From assembly GCF_000018285.1 (NCBI RefSeq), contig NC_009901.1, forward strand, positions 2,665,001 to 2,729,000: a DNA stretch of 64,000 nt, written 5' to 3'. Numbering within the stretch: position 1 is the first letter of the stretch; each line of letters opens with the position of its first letter. This document shows positions 17,531 to 25,866 of the stretch, in pieces. A program made the translations under genes and the position numbers. Below the pieces are notes generated by a model that was not told where the DNA came from, ran no database searches, and saw nothing but the letters and a program-made list of their open reading frames with translations. This stretch comes from Shewanella pealeana ATCC 700345. GTDB lineage: Bacteria; Pseudomonadota; Gammaproteobacteria; Enterobacterales; Shewanellaceae.

Positions 17531-17564
17531 AAAAAAACCGTACCCGTTAAGGGGTACGGTTTTG
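17531..17564 (-). terminator. Rho-independent terminator of the 17650-18710 gene pair
   Basis: On the minus strand CCGTACCC-loop-GGGTACGG is followed by seven T residues. It lies about 85 bp beyond the stop of the membrane-protein gene. Confidence 0.85.
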
Positions 17565-17649
17565 CCAAGTACATGCAGTATATCGAATAAGGATAGGCCA
17601 CGAGCAGCCGAGTCCTTATCTCGAGTGTTGAACAAGCCCGATTGATACC

Positions 17650-18159
17650 TTATGCATTATCTAAGGCATCCTTTAAGTCTTTTAGGACTGTATCATGCTG
17701 CTCGCCAAATTCCTCAAGACGACCCTTTGCATGCCAAACATAGATATTTGCAATAAGTAAACACAAAGGAGAAGAAAAAACTACAAGAAATATAAAACAT
17801 GTAAGAAACATACCTGAAATTTTCAATTCTGGAGCTAGACCAATGCATATTAGTATACCAATTAAACAACACGTTGCAAAAATACCAATATACTTACCAA
17901 ATTTAGTTAATGTGTTAATAACACCCAGGTATTTCAATCTTTTTATATCTAGTTTTGCTGACACTCGACACTCTAGATAAGCAGCACCAAGTGATAACTG
18001 TAATTTCTTTCCTGTATCAGAACAAATAGTTTCAAAGTTTCGTATAGCTTGATTTCTAAGAGCATCCCAAAAAGAAAATAGCAGGTTTATCCCAACAGCC
18101 ACCTCAAAGAGCGAACAGAAATTGACGGCGGAGTATAAGATTGGCAGTTCCTCTGTCAT
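17650..18159 (-). CDS. Hypothetical membrane protein, second gene of an unknown pair
   Basis: A 169-residue protein with probable helices at about 10-30, 88-108 and 116-140 and a short charged C-terminal tail. I recognise no family. Its ATG overlaps the stop of the preceding gene by 4 bp, and a strong terminator closes the pair at 17531. The combination of a soluble protein with a co-translated membrane protein beside a recombinase gene resembles the layout of some phage-defence modules, but no diagnostic domain supports this. AT-rich composition suggests acquired DNA. Confidence 0.65.
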   Translation of the reverse strand: MTEELPILYSAVNFCSLFEVAVGINLLFSFWDALRNQAIRNFETICSDTGKKLQLSLGAAYLECRVSAKLDIKRLKYLGVINTLTKFGKYIGIFATCCLIGILICIGLAPELKISGMFLTCFIFLVVFSSPLCLLIANIYVWHAKGRLEEFGEQHDTVLKDLKDALDNA

Positions 18160-18710
18160 TTTGCCCCCCCAGTATACGAAACATCTACTTTCTCAATTAT
18201 TTTATAAAAATCATTAAGTTTATTGCAAAAGCCCTCTTCCAAGAAATTTGCAACTTTTGGCTGTTCATCATTTTCAAAGTCTTCGAACTCTCCAATAATG
18301 TAAGACTTACTATCTCCAACTAAGTAGCTATACTGATATTTATTATTAAGGATACGGTTATAAGCAGAGTCCGAAATATTTTTTATTTTTAAGTTGCTAG
18401 ATTTGGCATCCCTAAAAAGAAGTGACTTTTTTAACTTTCTGGGTTCATTGGTTAAAATATTGAAGCTAGTCTCTCCGTCCTCAAGAAAGTCAATAACGTT
18501 TCTAACAAACACGCTGTCATTAAAACTTTCGAAAAGATAGTTCTTATGACTACTATTATTAACCACCAAGGCTTGTAATGAGGTACAGCTTTTATTAACT
18601 ATAAGATTGAGTATAAGACGAAATGCATCTTCACTAGTTATTCTTATGTGAGCAGAGATGCTCTCACTGGCTAATTTCTTTATGTCAGAAAACAACTCTT
18701 CATTAGTCAT
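18156..18710 (-). CDS. Hypothetical cytosolic protein, first gene of an unknown pair
   Basis: A 184-residue soluble protein, mostly alternating helix and strand, without signal or membrane segment. I recognise no motif. The start at 18710 is chosen because a GAGG ribosome site precedes it; the in-frame GTG at 18722 would overlap that site. It overlaps the membrane-protein gene by 4 bp (ATGA), so the two are co-translated. The pair lies between a tyrosine recombinase gene and cassette-like genes. Regulation is not visible. Confidence 0.65.
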   Translation of the reverse strand: MTNEELFSDIKKLASESISAHIRITSEDAFRLILNLIVNKSCTSLQALVVNNSSHKNYLFESFNDSVFVRNVIDFLEDGETSFNILTNEPRKLKKSLLFRDAKSSNLKIKNISDSAYNRILNNKYQYSYLVGDSKSYIIGEFEDFENDEQPKVANFLEEGFCNKLNDFYKIIEKVDVSYTGGAK

Positions 18711-19376
18711 AGCAAACCTCACGCATTGGTAACATCAAGCAAGCACTCCTATCATTAATTTAACAACATGATACATGCTACCTCTCCGTTTGTTTAGCTT
18801 TGTTACTGTTTTTTATGTGCTTGTTGAAAATAATGATGACATGCATTCAACTTCACCCCCACCGTTCCACGATTTTTATTTGCTCCCTTTACTACTTTAT
18901 TGGTGTTCATATCCTTTTGGATGAACTCAAGCGGCACTAATTTTGAGATCTCGCACGGGTTAATGCATAAATCGGCGCAAGACTACGGGCGAGGCCTTTG
19001 CGAATGAGCTACCCGCACCCGTCAGTTCTTTTACAAGGGTTACTAACATCTGGGGGGGATTCGGCAACGACTACGGCATTTCAACAATGCAAAAGTACAT
19101 TTGCCCAAACTTCAAACTGTTTATTATTGCTCATTACGAATTAATCTTTAACGCGCCTTTGGGATAACGCCGATGCGCATTTCATATTGCTGGAATAACC
19201 CATTCTATAAGCTTAAACAACACTTCTACTTCAATCTAATGGATATGTTTAAATGAGCTTATAAGCCGTATATCGCAGGGATGCGATAAGCGAGCCTCCA
19301 TGGAAGGAAACGGCGTGCTTATACGCCATTAAACATAGCCTCCTGCGGAATTTGTTTTAGGTGGCTACGTCCGCTC
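18711..19376. other. Intergenic region between the unknown pair and the recombinase gene
   Basis: About 660 bp without a supported gene. The right third holds the dyad-symmetric element at 19244-19336. The promoter of the unknown pair should lie just above 18720. Confidence 0.5.
19244..19336. repeat. Long imperfect dyad-symmetric element
   Basis: Nested inverted repeats: outer TATGTTTAA against TTAAACATA, an intermediate TATAAGC..CG against CG..GCTTATA, and inner TATCGCA-GGGA-TGCGATA. The whole could fold into a branched hairpin about 93 bp long, just beyond the 3' end of the recombinase gene. It may be a repeat element, a recombination site or a terminator-like structure. Confidence 0.5.
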
Positions 19377-20669
19377 TTACTCAATTCCCTGCAGATAATC
19401 TAACGGTTTATTCTGCGCACTCTCATGACGCTCTATCTGTGTAGTGTGCAGATATTGCGATGTGGTGTCGATACTCTCATGACCCGCATCGGCCTGTACG
19501 TGTGACAATGGTCGACCGTTAATATTGATGTCGTGGGTGATCCCTGTGTGGCGAATATTGTGAATACTTAAGCCGCGCATTTGTAGTGCATCCTCACAAA
19601 AGCCGTCAGTTTCGATGCTATTCGCCGCAATTACGATGATCTTATCCACTTCTTCTCGAATTTGTCGGATCCCCAGGTTGGCATTTAAGTTGCCGACTTC
19701 GCGCCCTCGCCCCGCCGCTTTTTGGCGCACGATTAGCGGATGTTGCTCGTTGCTTGTTGGTAGTGGCGACAGTTTTAAGTAGCTACGATATTGCGTTAAC
19801 GCATCGATTAATGCCTTAGATACGGCAACGCTTCTGCTCTTGCCGCCTTTACTCTTTGGAATATAAAAGCTCCAAATTCCGGTCTGGCGGTTTTGTTTAA
19901 ACTGACTCATCACCGGTGAGAAACCAGCCCTTGCTGAAACTTCTGATACCCGCAGATAGCAGGAGTAGATAAGCTTGATTAGAAACAGACTGCGTTGATG
20001 AAGTTCTGGCTGTGCTTTGGCTAACTTCTCAACCGTTGACATGATGTAGGACCATTGCAGCTCGGTAAACGCCAACTGGTTATCATCATCTGTGTTGAGT
20101 CGGTACTTCTGCCTTGATGAGAATCGACTCTTATTAAGCCACATCTGCGCTGGATTTTTCTCGCAGTAATCCTCGCCCATTAGGTAGCTATAGAAGCTAG
20201 ATAGAATCGCAACTTTGGTCTTGAGAGCACTGTCGCTGAGAGCATACGGCTGAATTTGCCCGTCGACTTTCTTACCTCTAAATGGCAGCCAAGCCGGGTT
20301 TGGCGTTCGTTCGTCGCTCGTCTTGTCCTGCTTGAATTGGGCCACGTTAAAATAGCCAATAAGTTCGGTTGGCGGATTTTTACAATACTCTATATATAGG
20401 CCGACTTCTCGGCGCCCTATTGCACTAACGTTGAGTTTTATTACATCAAAACACCAGTGCAGGAAGGTGGTTAGTTCGCTTCGATAGGCTTTATAGTTGT
20501 TTTCATTGTATTTTTGCTCGAATAGCCAATCTGTAGCGTGTTCAAACACTAAACCGGCTTCATCGAGATCCCCCAAGCTAAGTTGAGTGATATGTTGATT
20601 GACCAGCGGATTGCCAATTTGAATGTAGTCGATTGAATCAAAAAGCGGGATAACTGGAGGTAATTGCAT
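19377..20669 (-). CDS. Tyrosine recombinase / site-specific integrase
   Basis: A 430-residue tyrosine recombinase with an N-terminal SAM-like DNA-binding domain (about 40-185) and a C-terminal catalytic domain. The active-site residues are present: Arg in YLRVSEV, Lys in the PKSKGGKSR hairpin, HNIR for the HxxR pair, AGH for the second histidine and the nucleophile in SQYLH. It is longer than XerC/D and lacks the IntI-specific insertion as far as I can see, so it is not an integron integrase. It is a lone gene with no excisionase beside it. It may have mobilised the unknown pair downstream. Confidence 0.9.
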   Translation of the reverse strand: MQLPPVIPLFDSIDYIQIGNPLVNQHITQLSLGDLDEAGLVFEHATDWLFEQKYNENNYKAYRSELTTFLHWCFDVIKLNVSAIGRREVGLYIEYCKNPPTELIGYFNVAQFKQDKTSDERTPNPAWLPFRGKKVDGQIQPYALSDSALKTKVAILSSFYSYLMGEDYCEKNPAQMWLNKSRFSSRQKYRLNTDDDNQLAFTELQWSYIMSTVEKLAKAQPELHQRSLFLIKLIYSCYLRVSEVSARAGFSPVMSQFKQNRQTGIWSFYIPKSKGGKSRSVAVSKALIDALTQYRSYLKLSPLPTSNEQHPLIVRQKAAGRGREVGNLNANLGIRQIREEVDKIIVIAANSIETDGFCEDALQMRGLSIHNIRHTGITHDININGRPLSHVQADAGHESIDTTSQYLHTTQIERHESAQNKPLDYLQGIE

Positions 20670-20776
20670 AGGTATAGATGGATATAGAAAGTATAAAAGC
20701 CGATATCTCTATATTAATCAGTAAGGTTAAAAAGCGATATCCTTAATTAACCTTATATGACTACTTATTTGCTTTA

Positions 20777-21034
20777 TCAGCTATTTATTACCGCTATGGC
20801 GCCTTTAACCGACTCTTGGCTTTGCTCATGACAGAGGCTTTTACATTGTTGTTGGCAGTGCTTGTCACAATGAATGCGTTTCTCACAGCTCCATAAGCAA
20901 AGCTGCCACACAGCCTGTTTGGTCTCACTATCCAAACACTTAAAATCGGCGGCGCATAACTGACCTTGCTGGATCAGCTGAGCAATCTTTGCTTCAGAAA
21001 TACTGATATTTAACTGGCGAGTTGGACTATCCAT
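20777..21034 (-). CDS. Small cysteine-rich protein under a Fur box
   Basis: An 85-residue soluble protein with eight cysteines at 27, 33, 46, 50, 56, 60, 64 and 68. The last four are spaced exactly four residues apart, so on a helix they would line up along one face. The surrounding CEKRIHCDKHC segment also holds histidines. Such a pattern suggests metal or Fe-S binding, but I do not recognise the family; it is not the usual Bfd ferredoxin. A near-perfect Fur box lies about 100 bp upstream, so iron-repressed expression is likely. The gene sits beside the cbb3 oxidase cluster on the opposite strand. Confidence 0.75.
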   Translation of the reverse strand: MDSPTRQLNISISEAKIAQLIQQGQLCAADFKCLDSETKQAVWQLCLWSCEKRIHCDKHCQQQCKSLCHEQSQESVKGAIAVINS

Positions 21035-21134
21035 TTCTATTCTCCATCAGAACTCAACTGAAATAACTTATCTAAGATCACTCACATAGCTAGTATCTAT
21101 CACTAATCATACCGGACTTAGACCACAACCAAAT

Positions 21135-21153
21135 GATAATGATTATCAATAAG
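21135..21153 (-). promoter_or_regulatory. Fur box
   Basis: GATAATGATTATCAATAAG matches the 19-bp Fur consensus GATAATGATTATCATTATC at 16 positions. It lies 101 bp before the start codon of the cysteine-rich gene (21034) and after the stop of the lipoprotein gene, so the cysteine-rich gene is the likely target. Confidence 0.82.
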
Positions 21154-21236
21154 CTTGTCGAGTCGTTTATGCTCTGGAATAAACACTGTGGAGAAAATTT
21201 GTGGTTTTAAAATGGGTGTTTAGGCTGTTCCAGTAC

Positions 21237-21734
21237 TTAGCGTTCGCTGTCGGCCAAGAAATCGAAGCTAGTAAACTTCTCTACCCCATCAATTTCATAG
21301 CTAACAATTGCGCTCCAAACCATGTAGTCACTACTGCACGAACCATATATTAAGCTTCCCTGATGCTTGTTTTCGTCGATTTGGCTAAGTTTTACCGGAA
21401 TAATCCCCATAAACATATCTCGACCCTGAACTTTAACCTTTATATTACTCACTTCTTGAGAAGTGCTGATTACAAGCTGTAACGGGCGCTCACTGGGGGT
21501 TTGCCAAGGGCTGATCGTTAACTCAAGGTCTACATCGGCTACACTTTGGGTACAAGGGCCAGATTTGAAATTACAAAGGCTTGGATCTACAGCCATTGAG
21601 GCCTGAGGTTCATGGCTATTTGGTTCACAACCTATGAGAAACAGACCCAGAACATAGCTTATAAAAAGGCTTAATACTGTTGATTTGTGAGTAACTTGCA
21701 CGTTAATTAACCTTTTGATTAAAAGTTGTAACAT
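21237..21734 (-). CDS. Hypothetical lipoprotein next to the cbb3 oxidase operon
   Basis: A 165-residue protein with a long N-terminal signal and lipobox LIGC, giving a modified cysteine at residue 36. The mature part is a single beta-rich domain of about 120 residues with a few cysteines (NFKSGPCTQS, IYGSCSSDYMVW). The arrangement somewhat recalls FixH/YtkA-type domains, and divergent placement from ccoN suggests a role linked to respiration or copper handling. That is inference. An FNR-type site lies only 14 bp before its start codon. Confidence 0.7.
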   Translation of the reverse strand: MLQLLIKRLINVQVTHKSTVLSLFISYVLGLFLIGCEPNSHEPQASMAVDPSLCNFKSGPCTQSVADVDLELTISPWQTPSERPLQLVISTSQEVSNIKVKVQGRDMFMGIIPVKLSQIDENKHQGSLIYGSCSSDYMVWSAIVSYEIDGVEKFTSFDFLADSER

Positions 21735-21747
21735 TCTATTGAGTACC

Positions 21748-21761
21748 TTGATCTAGATCAA
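21748..21761. promoter_or_regulatory. FNR/EtrA-type site in the lipoprotein-ccoN intergenic region
   Basis: TTGATCTAGATCAA is a perfect palindrome matching the FNR consensus TTGAT-N4-ATCAA. It is 14 bp upstream of the divergent lipoprotein start, so for that gene it could act as a repressor site. For ccoN it lies about 200 bp upstream. Confidence 0.85.
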
Positions 21762-21790
21762 CTTATCCCGCCCCTTAATTCCTATCTTTT

Positions 21791-21804
21791 TTGATATAGC
21801 TCAA
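21791..21804. promoter_or_regulatory. Second FNR/EtrA-type site upstream of ccoN
   Basis: TTGATATAGCTCAA matches the FNR consensus with one mismatch, about 160 bp upstream of the ccoN start. An FNR-type activator centred about 41 bp before a start site near 21839 would fit. The fnr gene itself lies downstream in the same cluster. Confidence 0.78.
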
Positions 21805-21962
21805 GTATCATGACCTTGCCTTGCGTTACTTCATGAAATGCAAGGTTACACATTGACACAGAACACTAGTTTCCGATAGGAGACATGATTTGTTGTCAAA
21901 ATATACGGGTAGAGTTTTGCTCTACACAATAATAAGTATAAGTAATAAGCAGTGGAAGCAAT

Positions 21963-23399
21963 ATGATGAACCATTCCCAGCCTCAAGGCGCTGATTACAA
22001 CTACACCATCGTCCGTCAATTCGCTCTAACAACTGTGTTATGGGGAATTGTTGGCATGTCGGTAGGTGTACTAATTGCAGCTCAGTTAATCTGGCCGCAG
22101 CTAAACTTCGAAACTTCATGGTTAACGTATAGTCGTCTACGACCTCTACATACGAATGCCGTGATTTTCGCGTTTGGTACCTCAGCCCTTTTCGCCACAT
22201 CCTATTATATCGTTCAACGCACCTGTCAAACTCGACTATTTGCACCTAAGTTAGCCGCATTTACGTTCTGGGGTTGGCAAGCCATCATTCTTTCGGCAGC
22301 AATTAGTTTGCCACTTGGTATTACCAGTGGTAAAGAATACGCCGAATTAGAATGGCCAATTGATATCGCAATTACCGTCGTATGGGTCTCCTATGCTGTG
22401 GTTTTCTTCGGTACTATCATTAAACGAACCACGTCGCATATCTATGTGGCTAACTGGTTCTTTGGTGCCTTTATTATCACGGTAGCTGTACTTCACATAG
22501 TTAACTCTATGGCTGTACCGTTAACTATGACTAAGTCTTACTCGCTATATAGTGGCGCTGTAGATGCTATGGTCCAGTGGTGGTATGGTCACAATGCGGT
22601 AGGCTTCCTGTTAACTGCAGGTTTCTTAGGTATGATGTACTACTTCGTACCTAAGCAAGCTGGTCGTCCGGTTTATTCGTACCGCCTATCTATCGTTCAC
22701 TTCTGGGCACTTGTTGCTTTGTATATCTGGGCTGGTCCTCACCACCTACACTACACAGCACTTCCAGACTGGACTCAGTCACTTGGTATGGTGATGTCTC
22801 TAATCCTATTCGCTCCTTCTTGGGGTGGTATGATTAACGGTATCATGACGCTATCGGGTGCATGGCACAAACTTCGTACAGACCCTATCTTGCGTTTCCT
22901 TGTTGTTTCATTGTCTTTCTACGGTATGTCTACCTTCGAAGGCCCAATGATGGCAATTAAGACGGTTAACGCACTTTCTCATTACACTGACTGGACTGTT
23001 GGACACGTTCACTCTGGTGCATTGGGTTGGGTTGCCATGGTTTCTATCGGTTCTTTGTATCACTTGATACCAGTTCTGTTTGGCCACGGCCGTATGTACA
23101 GCACAAACCTAATTAACGTTCACTTCTGGTTGGCAACAATCGGTACTGTTCTTTATATCGTTTCAATGTGGATCTCTGGTGTGATGCAGGGTCTAATGTG
23201 GCGCGCAGTTAACTCTGACGGTACATTGACTTATAGCTTTGTTGAAAGCTTAGAAGCCTCTTACCCGTTCTACTTTGTTCGTTTCCTAGGTGGTGTATTC
23301 TTCCTTACAGGTATGTTCATAATGGCATACAACGTACTGCGTACTGTTAAGGCCCCTAAAGATTCTTTGCCAGCAATTGCTGATGCAAAAGCAGCTTAA
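21963..23399 (+). CDS. ccoN: Cytochrome cbb3 oxidase subunit I, CcoN
   Basis: A 478-residue, 12-helix heme-copper oxidase subunit that reduces oxygen at a high-spin heme b / CuB centre. Ligand histidines visible are His63 (RPLHTNAV, low-spin heme), His210 ([10 protein letters not shown], CuB), His260 and His261 (GPHHLHY, CuB), and His348 and His350 (VGHVHSG, heme irons). Length is normal. It is the first gene of ccoNOQP in the inner membrane, supports respiration at low oxygen, and lies below two FNR-type sites. The ATG at 21963 is followed at once by a second ATG; a GGAAG ribosome site precedes. Confidence 0.98.
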   Translation: MMNHSQPQGADYNYTIVRQFALTTVLWGIVGMSVGVLIAAQLIWPQLNFETSWLTYSRLRPLHTNAVIFAFGTSALFATSYYIVQRTCQTRLFAPKLAAFTFWGWQAIILSAAISLPLGITSGKEYAELEWPIDIAITVVWVSYAVVFFGTIIKRTTSHIYVANWFFGAFIITVAVLHIVNSMAVPLTMTKSYSLYSGAVDAMVQWWYGHNAVGFLLTAGFLGMMYYFVPKQAGRPVYSYRLSIVHFWALVALYIWAGPHHLHYTALPDWTQSLGMVMSLILFAPSWGGMINGIMTLSGAWHKLRTDPILRFLVVSLSFYGMSTFEGPMMAIKTVNALSHYTDWTVGHVHSGALGWVAMVSIGSLYHLIPVLFGHGRMYSTNLINVHFWLATIGTVLYIVSMWISGVMQGLMWRAVNSDGTLTYSFVESLEASYPFYFVRFLGGVFFLTGMFIMAYNVLRTVKAPKDSLPAIADAKAA

Positions 23400-23411
23400 G
23401 GAGTAGATACG

Positions 23412-24026
23412 ATGAAATTTAATCATGAGATAGTTGAGAAAAACATCGGTCTATTAGGGATCCTCACTGTTGTCGCAATCAGCTTTGGTAGCTTGGTTGA
23501 GATCACACCCCTTTTGTTCCAGGAAGACACTACTGAGCCATTAGAAGGTCAAATCCCTTATACGGCTATGCAGATTGAAGGTCGTGATATCTATGTTCGT
23601 GAGGGCTGTTATGGCTGTCACAGCCAGATGATCCGTCCACTGCGTGCTGAAACTGAACGTTACGGTCACTATTCAGTGGCTGGTGAGTCAGTTTGGGATC
23701 ACCCATTCCAGTGGGGCTCTAAGCGTACCGGTCCAGATTTAGCCCGTGTTGGCGGTCGTTACAGTGACAAATGGCATGAGGTTCACTTAATCGACCCTCG
23801 CGCCGTGGTACCGCAGTCAAATATGCCTGCTTACCCTTGGTTAGCTGAGAACACTTTAACCGGTGAACTTACTGGCCAGAAGATGCAAATCCTGCAAAAT
23901 CTTCACCCTACTCATCAGATGTACACCGCTGAAGAGATTGATGGCGCTAAAGACGCTGTTAAAGGTAAGACTGAGTTGGATGCATTGGTCGCATATCTGC
24001 AATCACTAGGCCACGCGCTTAAATAA
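23412..24026 (+). CDS. ccoO: Cytochrome cbb3 oxidase subunit II, CcoO
   Basis: A 204-residue mono-heme cytochrome c subunit anchored by one N-terminal helix (about 13-35). The heme site is [10 protein letters not shown] with Cys66, Cys69 and His70. The downstream [10 protein letters not shown] carries the distal methionine. It passes electrons from CcoP to CcoN on the periplasmic side. It starts 12 bp after ccoN with an AAGGAG ribosome site. Confidence 0.98.
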   Translation: MKFNHEIVEKNIGLLGILTVVAISFGSLVEITPLLFQEDTTEPLEGQIPYTAMQIEGRDIYVREGCYGCHSQMIRPLRAETERYGHYSVAGESVWDHPFQWGSKRTGPDLARVGGRYSDKWHEVHLIDPRAVVPQSNMPAYPWLAENTLTGELTGQKMQILQNLHPTHQMYTAEEIDGAKDAVKGKTELDALVAYLQSLGHALK

Positions 24027-24037
24027 GGAGGCAAATT

Positions 24038-24214
24038 ATGGATTACGGCACATTACGTGGAATTATAACCATAGTGGTAATGGTGACCTTCATCGGTATA
24101 TTTGCTTGGGCATATAGCTCTAGTCGTAAGAAACAATTCGACGATGCAGCTAACCTAGTTTTCTCTGACGATGAGAAAATCTCGGTTTCGAAGGACTCAG
24201 GAGAACAAAAGTGA
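24038..24214 (+). CDS. ccoQ: Cytochrome cbb3 oxidase subunit IV, CcoQ
   Basis: A 58-residue single-helix protein starting MDYGTLRGIITIVVMV, with an AGGAGG ribosome site. Membrane helix at about 7-26, then a charged cytoplasmic tail. CcoQ stabilises the oxidase and is poorly conserved in sequence; identification rests on length, topology and its place between ccoO and ccoP. Its stop codon TGA overlaps the ccoP ATG by one base. Confidence 0.93.
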   Translation: MDYGTLRGIITIVVMVTFIGIFAWAYSSSRKKQFDDAANLVFSDDEKISVSKDSGEQK

Positions 24215-25170
24215 TGAGTAACTTCTGGAGTATATGGATTATCGTACTCACGGTTGTGGTAATCATTGGTTGTGTTGTTCTACTACGTGCTTGTTCTAAG
24301 AACGACACGGGTGTAGAAGAAGGCAAGTCAATGGGTCACAGCTTCGATGGTATTGAAGAACTTAACAACCCACTACCTAAGTGGTGGAGTTACATGTTCT
24401 ACCTTACTATCGTATTTAGTGTCATCTATCTTGCACTTTACCCTGGTCTTGGTAGCTTCAAAGGTCTTTTAGGCTGGACAAGCTCTAACCAAAGCGTACG
24501 TACCCTTGAAGAGTCTAAAGTTGCAGTTGAAACAGCTGTAAAAGAAGGCCGTTGGGTTCAGTATGACCAAGAAGTAAAACACGCAGACGAGAAGTTTGGC
24601 CCTATCTTTAAGGCATACGCTGATACACCATTGGAAGAGTTAGTTAAGAATGAAGAAGCCCTTAAAGTGGGTGGACGTCTATTCCTACAAAACTGTGCCA
24701 TGTGTCATGGTAGTGACGCCCGCGGTAGTAAAGGCTTCCCTAACCTAACCGACAATGCTTGGTTATATGGTGGTGAGCTAGCAACGATTAAGACCTCTAT
24801 CATGAACGGTCGTCACGGTATGATGCCGCCTAAAGGTGGTTTACCGATTGAAGACAGTGAGATTAAAGGTCTAGCTGAATACGTTGTGAGTCTATCGGGT
24901 CGCGAGCACGATGCTGCGCTTGCCGCTCAGGGACAAGGTTCATTCATGAAAGGCTGCTTCGCCTGTCATGGTATGGACGGTACTGGTAACAAGTTTATGG
25001 GTGCCCCTAACCTAACTGACAACGCTTGGGTCTACGGCGGAAGCCGCGGCGCTATCGAGCAGTCAATTAAGAACGGTCGTACAGGTGTTATGCCTGCATG
25101 GAAAGATGTATTAGGTGAAGAAAAAGTTCACGTAATCACAGCTTACGTTTACAGCTTGTCTAACAAGTAA
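24214..25170 (+). CDS. ccoP: Cytochrome cbb3 oxidase subunit III, CcoP (di-heme)
   Basis: A 318-residue di-heme cytochrome c. Two N-terminal helices (about 5-25 and 58-78) precede two cytochrome c domains with CAMCH (Cys161, Cys164, His165) and CFACH (Cys248, Cys251, His252). The N-terminal two-helix form is typical of this genus and relatives. CcoP accepts electrons from periplasmic cytochromes. I chose ATG 24214 over the in-frame GTG at 24211 because of the TGATG overlap with ccoQ. A strong terminator follows. Confidence 0.97.
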   Translation: MSNFWSIWIIVLTVVVIIGCVVLLRACSKNDTGVEEGKSMGHSFDGIEELNNPLPKWWSYMFYLTIVFSVIYLALYPGLGSFKGLLGWTSSNQSVRTLEESKVAVETAVKEGRWVQYDQEVKHADEKFGPIFKAYADTPLEELVKNEEALKVGGRLFLQNCAMCHGSDARGSKGFPNLTDNAWLYGGELATIKTSIMNGRHGMMPPKGGLPIEDSEIKGLAEYVVSLSGREHDAALAAQGQGSFMKGCFACHGMDGTGNKFMGAPNLTDNAWVYGGSRGAIEQSIKNGRTGVMPAWKDVLGEEKVHVITAYVYSLSNK

Positions 25171-25200
25171 TCACACTGGATTAACACTTGGTGTAATAAT

Positions 25201-25232
25201 AAGGCCTCGTTAACAACGAGGCCTTTTTTTTA
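25201..25232 (+). terminator. Terminator after ccoNOQP
   Basis: AAGGCCTCGTT-AAC-AACGAGGCC followed by eight T residues, about 30 bp after the ccoP stop. It separates the structural genes from the assembly genes; partial read-through would allow coordinated expression. Confidence 0.92.
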
Positions 25233-25319
25233 AGTGCTAAATCACAGTTTTATCGGTAAAATATCTGTTCTTTTTTTCCAAGTTTCTAACAATTATTCTA
25301 ATAATTATAGGTGATAAAA

Positions 25320-25799
25320 ATGTCGACTCCACAACCCTGGTATAAACAGTTCTGGCCTTGGTTTCTTATCATATTGCCGCTTTGTGCTGTGGTCGCAAGT
25401 ATCAATTTGTTTTGGGTTGCTTTTACCAACCAAGACCCATTAGTTACCGAAGAGTACTATAAAGAAGGTAAAGGCATTAATATTGACCTTCGAAAGATAA
25501 AACATGCTAAGCAGCTTGGAATGAACTACATGCTAGAGTTTGATGACAAGTACGTAGAGCTCTCTCAGCAAGGTGGCGACAAGTACCTTGCTGGATTAAG
25601 CATTAGCTTTTATCACCCAACACTTGAAGAACGAGATTTCTCGCAAATTGTTACCGCTGATGCCAATGGCGTATATCGAATCGATTTAACACAATCGATT
25701 GAAGGTCCTTGGGACGTCAGAATTGAAGGCTATGATCAAACTTGGCGCATTCAGCAACGTGTGATGCTAAAAGACGACCAACAGTACTGGTTAAACTAA
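25320..25799 (+). CDS. fixH: FixH-family cbb3 oxidase assembly protein
   Basis: A 159-residue membrane-anchored protein: one N-terminal helix (about 11-32), then a periplasmic domain starting with TNQDPLVTEEYYKEGKGIN, the conserved FixH feature. The beta-rich C-terminus ends in the GPWDVRIEG and WRIQQRV strands of the family. FixH/CcoH acts late in cbb3 assembly. ATG 25320 follows an AGGTGA ribosome site; the in-frame GTG at 25311 lies within it. It is the first of the assembly genes before ccoI. Confidence 0.92.
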   Translation: MSTPQPWYKQFWPWFLIILPLCAVVASINLFWVAFTNQDPLVTEEYYKEGKGINIDLRKIKHAKQLGMNYMLEFDDKYVELSQQGGDKYLAGLSISFYHPTLEERDFSQIVTADANGVYRIDLTQSIEGPWDVRIEGYDQTWRIQQRVMLKDDQQYWLN

Positions 25800-25866
25800 C
25801 TCCTTTATGCCCTAACCCGTTCGCTCTGCTGCGGGTTTTCAATAATTAGAAAAAGAATAACATCTC

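Noticed and set aside
19377..20669. Integron integrase IntI for the cassette-like units
   Set aside because: The protein is too long and I see no IntI-specific insertion; it is a different tyrosine recombinase.
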